Shown piece after piece: positions 9,885 through 18,204 of a DNA stretch of 64,000 bases; position 1 is the stretch's first letter, and each line of letters opens with the position of its first letter. Origin of the DNA: Dysgonomonas sp. UBA7710 (lineage in GTDB: Bacteria > Bacteroidota > Bacteroidia > Bacteroidales > Dysgonomonadaceae); NCBI RefSeq assembly GCF_002482385.1, contig NZ_DLFW01000023.1, forward strand, positions 117,690 through 181,689, read 5' to 3'. The notes under the pieces were generated by a model that saw nothing but the letters and a program-made list of their open reading frames with translations, was not told the DNA's origin and searched no databases. The position numbers and the translations under genes were made by a program.

Positions 9885-11138
9885 ATGAGAAATATTCTAA
9901 TCTTATTTTTTATAGTGTTTGTATGCACTGCTTGTTCCAACAAGGAGAAAGAGACCGATACCGGAAAACCTAAAATACTCTGGCTCGACGCAGAGGCCAA
10001 TTTCAAACGTTTTTCGGATCAGGATAGCATACGTTTCTATTTAGATCTTGCCAAAAATACAGGGTTTAATGGGATTGTGGTGGATGTGCGCCCGATGGAG
10101 GGAGATGTATTATACAAAAGTAAAATATTGAAGCCTTTGACGACGTTCGGAGACGGTTATGTGTACGAACGGAACTGGGATTACCTGCAATTCTTTATAG
10201 ACGAGGCCCGTAAGCGAAATATGAAAGTAACTGTTTCGGCTGGGATACTTCCAGCCGGACTGGTCAGGCAAAAAACGGGAACAGCCTATGAAGATACTTC
10301 GTGGAACGATAAAGTTTGTATAGCTTATACACCCGACGGATTGAAAAGTATGAAAGAAACCAGCGAATATGCTGTTTTCCTGAATCCCGCATTAACGTCT
10401 GTGCAAACACTTGTTTCGGAATATGTCTCAGAAATCATATCTAATTACGACTTTGACGCTTTTACTTTGGATTATTGCCGTTTTTGCAATGCCAATTACG
10501 ATTTTTCGGATTCGACACGTGTGGCGTTTGAAAAATTCATTGGGAAAAAAGTGGAACGTTTTCCCGAAGATATTTTCACTTATAATGACAAGGCTGAGCG
10601 TGTCCCGGGTAAATACTACAAGCAGTGGTGGGAATTCCGCTCCACTACTATCACAAACCTTATTAGTAGTATCCGTAAAACAATCAAAGACAAGAAACCC
10701 AATATGAAATTGAACTACTGGGCAGCTTCGTGGATACATTCCATTTATGGAAACGGACAAAACTGGGGCAGCAAGAAGCATTACGACCCATCAGAAATGT
10801 TTCCTGAATGGGCTTCGGAGACCTATAAAAATACGGGCTTTGCCGATCAGCTGGATGTATTCATGCTGGGTTCATACCTGTACGATGTATATGGGCTGGA
10901 TAATAACGAATCGATAGAATATGCGATAGACCGCGCGTATAAACTTATTGGAGATGACTGTGAAATATACGGGACAGTCTATGGTGAGAATAATATAAAA
11001 AATATGGAAGACGCTGTTTACGTGTGTCTCACCCAGAGTGCCGGCCTGATGGTATTTGATATTGTACAGGTGATAAAATATAATATGTGGGACGATATCA
11101 AGCGAGGTATCGGACGCGCAGAGGGAAATAATAACTAA
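9885..11138 (+). CDS. GHL10/DUF187-like glycosidase-family lipoprotein, copy 1
   Basis: The chosen start is the ATG at 9885, which gives a compact lipoprotein signal with lipobox CTAC (Cys17). A TTG at 9873 in the same frame is a less likely start. The mature protein opens with a TIM-barrel strand ILWLDAEANFKRF, then FNGIVVDVRPMEGDVLY and FDAFTLDYCRFCN, as in the glycosyl-hydrolase-like 10 (GHL10, DUF187/YngK) family. That family is thought to be glycan-active, but I know of no settled specificity for this branch. Acidic residues at strand ends (DVRP and LDYCR) are candidates for the active site. A paralogue follows 12 bases downstream. Both are probably surface or periplasmic enzymes of PUL 1. 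Confidence 0.7.
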   Translation: MRNILILFFIVFVCTACSNKEKETDTGKPKILWLDAEANFKRFSDQDSIRFYLDLAKNTGFNGIVVDVRPMEGDVLYKSKILKPLTTFGDGYVYERNWDYLQFFIDEARKRNMKVTVSAGILPAGLVRQKTGTAYEDTSWNDKVCIAYTPDGLKSMKETSEYAVFLNPALTSVQTLVSEYVSEIISNYDFDAFTLDYCRFCNANYDFSDSTRVAFEKFIGKKVERFPEDIFTYNDKAERVPGKYYKQWWEFRSTTITNLISSIRKTIKDKKPNMKLNYWAASWIHSIYGNGQNWGSKKHYDPSEMFPEWASETYKNTGFADQLDVFMLGSYLYDVYGLDNNESIEYAIDRAYKLIGDDCEIYGTVYGENNIKNMEDAVYVCLTQSAGLMVFDIVQVIKYNMWDDIKRGIGRAEGNNN

Positions 11139-11150
11139 GAAGAAAAAACA

Positions 11151-12473
11151 ATGTATCCTAAAATTTATTTACGCATGATAAGATATGTATTATTACTGCT
11201 GGCAGTTCTATGTTCAGTGATAAGTTGTTCCGGCGATGATGGCGGTAATGGTGATAATAATAAACCCGAGATTCCTATAGACGTGGATAAACCGCCTATG
11301 GCTGATAAACCGATACAGATGTGGATCGATGCTCATGCGAATTTCAGCCGTTTTTCGACTAAAGAAGCTATTAAATCATCTTTGGAAAAAATGAAAGCGA
11401 CAGGCTTCAATGAAATCTATGTGGATGTGAAGCCGGGAATTGGCTATGCCTTATACGATAGTGATATTCTGCCCCAACTAACCAAATGGGATACTGAAAC
11501 GGTGACACGCGGTTGGGATTATCTTGGATATTGGATTGAAGAAGCCGAACGCCAGGATATTAAAGTCATCGCAAGTATATCCGCTCTTGGATTCGGTTAC
11601 ACGAGAAAAAAAGAGGGGCTGATCTATGATAACCATACATGGGATGGCAAAACACAAATGAGAATGAATAACAACAATCCGAACGATTTAGTAGATATAC
11701 GCAATGAGGAGAATGTCGATGCCGCGATGCTAAATCCATGCTTGCCTGAAGTACAATCATTCGTCGTTTCCATTATAGAAGAAATAGCTACAAAATACCC
11801 TAAGCTAAAAGGAATATGTCTGGATTATTGCCGTTGGTGGTATGATAATTACGGATTCAGCGACGCTACTATCTCGGCTTTTCAGGCATATAGCGGGGAA
11901 ACAGTGACCGACAAAAACAATATACTTACGGCTACCGGGGCGCCGGGGCCTCAATATCAGAAGTGGATTGAATTCCGTTCGATGACGATAACGAATCTGA
12001 TAACGAATATCCGTTCGAAAGTAAAATCCGTTAATCCGAAGATGGAGCTTCATTTGTGGGCGTCTGCCGATTGGGGTTCCCGATATGGTGTAGGGCAGAA
12101 CTGGGCCAGCAAAAATTACAAACCGGATGGTTGGCAGTTTACAAGTAATTATAGCAAAACAGGTTTTGCCGACCAGTTGGATGTGTTTTCGTTAGGTGCG
12201 TATGCCGATGCCATTTGGAAATCTGAGGCCCCTAATTCTGTTTGGTCTGTGGAAAATTTTGTGACTACGTACGACAAATTTACAATGGGTGATTGTAAAG
12301 TAAATGGTTCGATAAATACTCCTGCATATGGAAGCAATGCTTCCAAAGTTTCGGATGCTGTATATCTATGCCTCAAAAACACAGACGGGCTGATGGTGTT
12401 TGAGATATCGCATGTTATTAATTTCAATCAATGGAACGCGATAAAAGACGGGATAAATCGCGTATATAAATAA
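11151..12473 (+). CDS. GHL10/DUF187-like glycosidase-family lipoprotein, copy 2
   Basis: This is a paralogue of the preceding gene with the same order of landmarks: MWIDAHANFSRF, FNEIYVDVKPGIGYALY, LKGICLDYCRWWYDNYGF and GFADQLDVFSLG. The lipobox is VISC. A Gly/Asp/Asn-rich linker follows the lipid anchor, typical of surface-exposed Bacteroidota lipoproteins. An alternative ATG at 11175 gives a shorter, equally good signal. At 440 residues it is slightly longer than copy 1, mainly in the linker. The tandem arrangement suggests duplication followed by divergence, perhaps for two linkages in one glycan. Activity is unknown. Confidence 0.7.
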   Translation: MYPKIYLRMIRYVLLLLAVLCSVISCSGDDGGNGDNNKPEIPIDVDKPPMADKPIQMWIDAHANFSRFSTKEAIKSSLEKMKATGFNEIYVDVKPGIGYALYDSDILPQLTKWDTETVTRGWDYLGYWIEEAERQDIKVIASISALGFGYTRKKEGLIYDNHTWDGKTQMRMNNNNPNDLVDIRNEENVDAAMLNPCLPEVQSFVVSIIEEIATKYPKLKGICLDYCRWWYDNYGFSDATISAFQAYSGETVTDKNNILTATGAPGPQYQKWIEFRSMTITNLITNIRSKVKSVNPKMELHLWASADWGSRYGVGQNWASKNYKPDGWQFTSNYSKTGFADQLDVFSLGAYADAIWKSEAPNSVWSVENFVTTYDKFTMGDCKVNGSINTPAYGSNASKVSDAVYLCLKNTDGLMVFEISHVINFNQWNAIKDGINRVYK

Positions 12474-12493
12474 TAAACAGAAATAAAAACAAT

Positions 12494-14467
12494 ATGAACA
12501 AAGCAATAGCTTCCATTATACTTTTTTGTTTTTCTATAGGTCTTATACATGGGAAAGACTATATCGTATCTTCTCCCGACCATAAAATACAAGTAAAGGT
12601 TTCTGATGGAAAAGAACTTAGCTGGAGTGTGAATTTCAATAACGAAACGATACTGAAGCCGAGCAGAATAGCGATGACGGTTAAAGAAATCAACGAGGTG
12701 TTCGGGATAAATGTTTCGGCGCAAAAAGTAAACAGGCGGTCTGTCGATGAGGCTTTTGAAGTTGTAGTTCCCACTAAATTCCGGAAAATGCAGGACAACT
12801 TCAATGAAATGACCCTGACCTTCAAAGGTGGTTATGCCGTAACGTTCCGTGTCTATAATAATGGTGCGGCCTACAGATTTGAAACGTCTGTGTCATCACA
12901 GAAAATACATATAGAAAACGAAACTGTAGAATTTAATCTGGGAGGTAATTACAGTACCTATTGGCCGAAAGAGAGCAGCCCGAACTTTATCACACACTGC
13001 GAAGGTCATTTCGATTATATATCCGTTTCGGATATTCCGAATCAGAAATATGCTTATCTTCCGATTTATTTATCTTCAGCATCAGGCACAAAGATGGTTA
13101 TAATGGAAGCCGATTTGTTCGACTACCCGAATCTGTTTTTATCAGGAACAGCCACGCAAAAATTAAACGGGGTATTTCCTCCTGTCATTCTAGAAAAAAA
13201 GATAAAAGAAGGATCGGATCGCAATGAAGATATTGTTCTCAATGCCGCTTATATTGCAAAAACAGAAGGAAAGAGAAATTTTCCATGGAGATTGCTGATA
13301 ATCGGCCCTGACGACAAATCCTTGTTGGAAAATAATCTGGTATATCAGTTATCCACTCCGGGCGTAGCCGGAGATAAGAGTTGGATAAAACCCGGTCGCA
13401 TCTCCTGGGATTGGTGGAGTACACTGAATATATATGACGTAGATTTTGAGGCCGGAGTCAACACCCGGACGTATAAATATTTTATAGATTTTGCCGCAAA
13501 ATACGGATTGGAATATATATTACTGGATGAGGGCTGGTCTGCCGGGACATGGAATATCCGCGAGCCAAATAAGGATGTCGATGTGCAGGAATTGGTCAGG
13601 TACGGAAAGACAAAAAATGTAGGGCTTGTATTATGGGCTTTATGGAATCCACTGCATGAAGATTTAGAAGGAATCCTTGACTTATATAAGCAGTGGGGGA
13701 TAAAAGGTGTGAAAATTGATTTTATGCAGCGCAACGATCAGGAAATGGTAAATTTCTATGAAAATGTGGGAAAAGCGGCGTTCGATAGGCAATTGCTGGT
13801 TGATTTTCATGGTTCGTTCAAACCCTCGGGATTGCATCGCAAGTATCCGAATGTAATGACCTATGAAGGAGTTTACGGGCTGGAACATAACAAGTCTTCG
13901 CATGATATTTCTCCCAACCACGATCTGATATTGCCTTTCACCCGTATGGTGGCAGGTCCGATGGATTATACGCCGGGAGCGACCGTTAATGCGACGGAAA
14001 ACGACTTCCATATGAATTTTATTCATCCGATGAGCCAGGGAACACGAGCGCATCAGGGAGCCTTATTCATTGCGTTTGAGAGTCCGCTACAGATGTTCGC
14101 GGACAGTCCGTCCAACTATTATAAGACATCTGATTTTACCTCTTTCATTGCACAGATTCCGACTGTATGGGACGAAACCAGAGCAATCGAAGCCGAAGCG
14201 GGAAAGTATCTCACTATCGCCCGCCGCAGCGGAAGTAAATGGTTTATCGCTTCACTTACCAATTGGGATCAGCGCGAACTCAGTGTTAATCTTAATTTTA
14301 TAGGGGAGGGTAAATATAAAGCGGAAATACTGAGAGACGGAGTAAATGCAAACAGATACGGTTCCGATTTCAAAATAGAAACCAAACACGTTTCCGGAGG
14401 CCAGACTTTAGATATAAATATGGCTAAAGGCGGCGGATGGGCTGCTATACTTACGCCTGTGGAATAA
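12494..14467 (+). CDS. GH97 family glycoside hydrolase, probably retaining alpha-galactosidase type
   Basis: This 657-residue protein has a signal peptide (cleavage near LIHGKD), so it is periplasmic. It shows the GH97 layout: an N-terminal beta-sandwich to about residue 270, a central (beta/alpha)8 barrel with GRISWDWWS and YILLDEGWSAG, and a C-terminal beta domain. GH97 contains inverting alpha-glucosidases (SusB) and retaining alpha-galactosidases that use an Asp nucleophile. Here VKIDFMQRND supplies Asp409 at the place where I expect the retaining nucleophile, and VMTYEGVYG supplies Glu458 as a possible acid/base. I therefore favour the retaining type. The exact residue roles need an alignment. 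Confidence 0.88.
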   Translation: MNKAIASIILFCFSIGLIHGKDYIVSSPDHKIQVKVSDGKELSWSVNFNNETILKPSRIAMTVKEINEVFGINVSAQKVNRRSVDEAFEVVVPTKFRKMQDNFNEMTLTFKGGYAVTFRVYNNGAAYRFETSVSSQKIHIENETVEFNLGGNYSTYWPKESSPNFITHCEGHFDYISVSDIPNQKYAYLPIYLSSASGTKMVIMEADLFDYPNLFLSGTATQKLNGVFPPVILEKKIKEGSDRNEDIVLNAAYIAKTEGKRNFPWRLLIIGPDDKSLLENNLVYQLSTPGVAGDKSWIKPGRISWDWWSTLNIYDVDFEAGVNTRTYKYFIDFAAKYGLEYILLDEGWSAGTWNIREPNKDVDVQELVRYGKTKNVGLVLWALWNPLHEDLEGILDLYKQWGIKGVKIDFMQRNDQEMVNFYENVGKAAFDRQLLVDFHGSFKPSGLHRKYPNVMTYEGVYGLEHNKSSHDISPNHDLILPFTRMVAGPMDYTPGATVNATENDFHMNFIHPMSQGTRAHQGALFIAFESPLQMFADSPSNYYKTSDFTSFIAQIPTVWDETRAIEAEAGKYLTIARRSGSKWFIASLTNWDQRELSVNLNFIGEGKYKAEILRDGVNANRYGSDFKIETKHVSGGQTLDINMAKGGGWAAILTPVE

Positions 14468-14484
14468 ATATTTAAGTTTTGTTT

Positions 14485-14517
14485 TATGGCCTGCCGCTTT
14501 TATCGGTGCAGGCCATA
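14485..14517 (+). other. strong intergenic hairpin after GH97
   Basis: TATGGCCTGC and GCAGGCCATA form a perfect 10-bp stem around a 13-base loop. No U-tract follows on the plus strand, so it is not a classic terminator. It may stabilise the upstream mRNA end or act as a processing point between the glycosidase and phosphoesterase parts of the locus. Confidence 0.55.
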
Positions 14518-14544
14518 GAACCTTTGAAAAGATAAAGTACGGAT

Positions 14545-16014
14545 ATGTTGAAAAGAAAACTAATTTATATCTTAATCATATTAACCGCCTTGCCTGTAAC
14601 CAATGGTAAAGCGCAAGCCGATTTGCGGACACGAGAATTTTACGGCAGAGTCAGCGAAAAGGGTAAAGGTATCGCCGGAGTCCCTGTTACTGACGGTATT
14701 AATATCGTGATTACAAATGAGAAGGGGGAATATAAATTATTGAGTAACGGAACTTCCGAATACATATATATCACAGTACCATCGGGATATAAAATTCCGA
14801 TTGAAAATAAAGTGCCTTGCTTTTTCAAAAAAATAGAAAAGAGTGACAAAAAGAAGCAAAAAATAGATTTTGAATTACAGAAATCCAGTGTTGATGATAA
14901 TAAACACACTTTTATAGTGTGGGCGGACCCTCAGGTAAACTTCATGGACGAATTGTTTTTCGTGGAAAGAGCTGCTTCAGATGTCTCGGAACTAATAAGG
15001 GATGATTATTCCGACAGACCTGTTTATGGTATAATATGTGGAGACATTATCCACGATACAGGCAAAGAGCCAAGACTTTATGAACCGACGAAAGATATTG
15101 TCAGGCAAATGAATATTCCTTTCTTCTTTGCCGTGGGAAACCATGATATAAATCTCGATGTAAGATCGGATAATTATGCAAAAGAATTATATAAAAAGCA
15201 TTTTGGTCCAACTTATTATTCGTTCAACAGAGGCAAAATTCATTATGTGGTCTTGGACGATGTCTTTTATGCCGGAAATAGTTTTTATTATATCGGATAT
15301 CTTCCTGAGAAACAACTCAACTGGCTGGAACAGGATTTGGCATTTGTGCCTGAAGGGTCTACAGTTGTTGTCTCTATGCATATACCCTCTTATTCGGTGG
15401 AAGCCCGAAGAGGAGAATATAGTAAAGAGCCTCCGACCAAAGTCTTGCAGAACCGGCAATCCCTATATAAAATACTTAAGCCATACAATGTCCATATATT
15501 TTCGGGACATGAGCACCAAAACGAAAATTATATCCTTGCCGATAATATTTTCGAACATAATCATGCAGCTATCTGCGGCCTTTTCTGGCAAGCGCCGTGG
15601 TGCCACGATGGAACAGCTTCGGGATACGGAGTATATGAATTTGACGGAGATAATGTAAAATGGTATTTTAAGACAATCGGGAAAAATAAAAATTACCAGT
15701 TCAATTTATATCCCCGGGGAGCTAGTCCGGAAAAACCGGATGCGATAACAGCAAATGTTTGGAATTACGATCCTTCATGGAAAATTTATTGGTATGAGAA
15801 TAATGTGAAGATGGGCGAAATGGAACGGTTTACAGGATATGATCCTAATATTCGCGACTATGTAAAAGAAAATGGAAAGAACTTCAGATATAACTGGATC
15901 TCTGTTAAGCAGACAGATCATTTGTTTTTTGCTATCCCTAAGAATAAGGAGGCCAGAATAAAGGTAGAGGTTATCGACCGTTTTGGAAATTCTTATATTG
16001 AAGAACTTAAATAA
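14545..16014 (+). CDS. calcineurin-like phosphoesterase with N- and C-terminal beta domains, copy 1
   Basis: This exported protein of 489 residues has a signal peptide that ends near GKAQA. A carboxypeptidase-regulatory-like beta domain follows (about 30-120, with GRVSEKGKGIAGVPVTDG). Then comes the metallophosphoesterase core: WADPQ (motif I, Gln replacing the usual His), CGDIIHD, GNHD, SMHIPSY and SGHEH. A C-terminal beta domain (about 390-489) completes the MetallophosN-core-MetallophosC layout seen in Bacteroidales. It should hydrolyse phosphomonoesters or phosphodiesters in the periplasm using two metal ions. The substrate is unknown, but its place in a glycan locus suggests a phosphate-bearing glycan. 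Confidence 0.85.
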   Translation: MLKRKLIYILIILTALPVTNGKAQADLRTREFYGRVSEKGKGIAGVPVTDGINIVITNEKGEYKLLSNGTSEYIYITVPSGYKIPIENKVPCFFKKIEKSDKKKQKIDFELQKSSVDDNKHTFIVWADPQVNFMDELFFVERAASDVSELIRDDYSDRPVYGIICGDIIHDTGKEPRLYEPTKDIVRQMNIPFFFAVGNHDINLDVRSDNYAKELYKKHFGPTYYSFNRGKIHYVVLDDVFYAGNSFYYIGYLPEKQLNWLEQDLAFVPEGSTVVVSMHIPSYSVEARRGEYSKEPPTKVLQNRQSLYKILKPYNVHIFSGHEHQNENYILADNIFEHNHAAICGLFWQAPWCHDGTASGYGVYEFDGDNVKWYFKTIGKNKNYQFNLYPRGASPEKPDAITANVWNYDPSWKIYWYENNVKMGEMERFTGYDPNIRDYVKENGKNFRYNWISVKQTDHLFFAIPKNKEARIKVEVIDRFGNSYIEELK

Positions 16015-16023
16015 TAAACAAAT

Positions 16024-17499
16024 ATGCCGGCCTACAAATATTTTTATCTGGTAGTTATATTTATTTCATCGGTAAATATAAATGCTCAAGTAGATTTGCG
16101 AAATATAGAATTATCGGGGAAAGTTCTTGATAGTAAAGGTTCGGCTATTCCGGGGGTTGCCGTAACCGATGGCTATAATATTGTTACAACTGATAATAGA
16201 GGTGAATATAAACTGTTAAGCAATGCTACTGCCGACTTTGTGTATATATCTATACCACCGGGCTATATTATTCCGGTGAAGGACAATGCTCCCGGCTATT
16301 TTCAAAGGATTACCGATAAATCCGGATTAAAACAAAAATTTAATTTTATATTGGAAAAATCCGGACAAAATGAAGATAAGCATGTCCTGATTGCCTGTGC
16401 CGATCCGCAGGTAGGATTCGATGAGGAAATGCCCATGCTGGAAGAAGCGGTAAAAGATATGGAGTCGCTGATTAACCGGAACTACAAGGATCAACCCGTA
16501 CATGGTATAATCTGCGGTGATATAATAGCGGAGATAAGTAGGGAACCAAAGTTTTTTAAACCGATAAAACAGATGTTTGCCAATACAAATATCCCATTCT
16601 TCTATGCTGCCGGGAACCATGATATGGACGTGGATGGAAGATCGAACTTTTCTTCGAAAAAAACTTTCAAAAAAGCGCTAGGGCCGACATACTATTCATT
16701 CAACAGAGGTAAAGTTCACTATATTGTCCTTGATGATGTGTTCTTTACGGCCAGAGGATATTCCTCCATCGGCTATATTGATGAAGAGCAGTTATGCTGG
16801 CTCGAACAGGATTTGGCTCTTATTCCCGGGGGGGCCACTGTAGTTGTTGCCTTTCATATACCTACTTATTCACCCGAAGCCCGGAAAGGAGAATATGCAA
16901 AGGAAGAAATGAACAAAGTGCTTCAAAACAGGAATAGCCTTTACAAAATGCTAAAACCGTACAACGCCTTAATTCTTTCGGGGCATGAACATTATAACGA
17001 AAATTACCAATTGGCAGATAATCTTTTCGAGCATGTTCATGCTGCTCTCTGTGGTATTTTTTGGCAAGCCCCCTACAATAGTGATGGCGCCCCTTTAGGA
17101 TATACTGTTTATGAGTTTGACGGAAACCGTGTGAAATGGTATTATAAATCGATAGGAAAAGATAAGGATTATCAGTTTGATTCATATCTGCCGGGAGCTG
17201 ATAAACACAAACCTGATGCTATTATAGCAAACGTATGGAATTATGATCCTCAATGGAAAGTATATTGGTACGAAAACGGAACAAAAATGGGTGAGATGAA
17301 GCAATACAGGGGGTGGGATCCCGGCGTTGTGGATTATGTAGAGAAAAACCGGGAAACCTTTCGGTATAAATATATCGGGGCGGGACCGACAGAACATTTA
17401 TTCTATGCTGAACCGGCAGATAAAAACGCTGAGATAAAAATAGAGGTGATAGACCGGTTTAATAATGTATATACCGGAATACCGAAAAAAATAAAATAA
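16024..17499 (+). CDS. calcineurin-like phosphoesterase with N- and C-terminal beta domains, copy 2
   Basis: It follows copy 1 by 9 bases and is about the same length, with the same three-domain layout. By eye more than half of aligned residues are identical. The metal-binding motifs are conserved: CADPQVGF, CGDIIAE, GNHDMDVDG, AFHIPTY and SGHEHYNEN. Differences gather around the segment after motif II (IIAEISRE against IIHDTGKE) and near the substrate-side loops, which hints at different specificities. The signal peptide ends near NINAQ. The close spacing and similarity show a tandem duplication within the operon. The product is presumably periplasmic. Confidence 0.85.
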   Translation: MPAYKYFYLVVIFISSVNINAQVDLRNIELSGKVLDSKGSAIPGVAVTDGYNIVTTDNRGEYKLLSNATADFVYISIPPGYIIPVKDNAPGYFQRITDKSGLKQKFNFILEKSGQNEDKHVLIACADPQVGFDEEMPMLEEAVKDMESLINRNYKDQPVHGIICGDIIAEISREPKFFKPIKQMFANTNIPFFYAAGNHDMDVDGRSNFSSKKTFKKALGPTYYSFNRGKVHYIVLDDVFFTARGYSSIGYIDEEQLCWLEQDLALIPGGATVVVAFHIPTYSPEARKGEYAKEEMNKVLQNRNSLYKMLKPYNALILSGHEHYNENYQLADNLFEHVHAALCGIFWQAPYNSDGAPLGYTVYEFDGNRVKWYYKSIGKDKDYQFDSYLPGADKHKPDAIIANVWNYDPQWKVYWYENGTKMGEMKQYRGWDPGVVDYVEKNRETFRYKYIGAGPTEHLFYAEPADKNAEIKIEVIDRFNNVYTGIPKKIK

Positions 17500-17538
17500 T
17501 AAAGAAGAATATTAAGTGTAAATCATAAAATATTAATT

Positions 17539-18204
17539 ATGAAATATTTTGTATATATAATCTTGTCCTTGATTGCAGTAAATGCCTTTGCACAGCAAAA
17601 GCCTGATTTCAGAAATGATTATTATGACAACAAGCGGGCACAACAGGAAAGCATTCCAAAAGTAAACGGAGCAATTGTAATGCTTGGAAACAGCCTTACC
17701 GAGCGAGGTTTGTGGTGGGAATATTTTCCCGGAAAGAAGATATTGAACAGAGGAATCGGTGGCGATATTTTATGCGGTATGATTGACCGGTTACCCGATA
17801 TATTAAAAAACAAGCCCTCTAAAATGTTTATTACAGCCGGAATTAATGATATTCTGTTTCATAATATAACGAAAGAGGAATTTGAAATCCGGTACGATAC
17901 AATTATAAATTTAATATCGAGGGAGCAACCCCGTTGCCGTATATATCTTGAAAGCTTATTGCCAGTCAACGATATTGTAAATCCCGGTAGTGTATTCTTA
18001 AAAGATAAGAACGGCACAATAAAAGAATTTAATGAACTTATTAAAGAAATAGCAAAAAAGCACCGGCTAAAATATATCGATATTCATTCAGGTTTATTGG
18101 AAGATGGATATCTTGATGCCGGTTATACTACGGACGGCATTCATCTGAATGAAAAAGGATACTTGATTTGGGCTACATTGCTAAAACCATACATCAATGA
18201 ATAA
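17539..18204 (+). CDS. SGNH/GDSL-family hydrolase (exported esterase)
   Basis: A 221-residue protein with signal peptide (cleavage near NAFAQ). The four SGNH blocks are visible: GNSLTERG with the catalytic Ser (Asn replaces the usual Asp of GDS), NRGIGGD, TAGINDI and the DGIHL pair of catalytic Asp and His. Relatives include sialate- and other carbohydrate O-acetylesterases, as well as platelet-activating-factor acetylhydrolase-like proteins. In this locus the likely job is removal of acetyl or other acyl groups from a glycan in the periplasm. The stop codon overlaps the start of the next gene by 8 bases, so translation of the two is probably coupled. Confidence 0.8.
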   Translation: MKYFVYIILSLIAVNAFAQQKPDFRNDYYDNKRAQQESIPKVNGAIVMLGNSLTERGLWWEYFPGKKILNRGIGGDILCGMIDRLPDILKNKPSKMFITAGINDILFHNITKEEFEIRYDTIINLISREQPRCRIYLESLLPVNDIVNPGSVFLKDKNGTIKEFNELIKEIAKKHRLKYIDIHSGLLEDGYLDAGYTTDGIHLNEKGYLIWATLLKPYINE

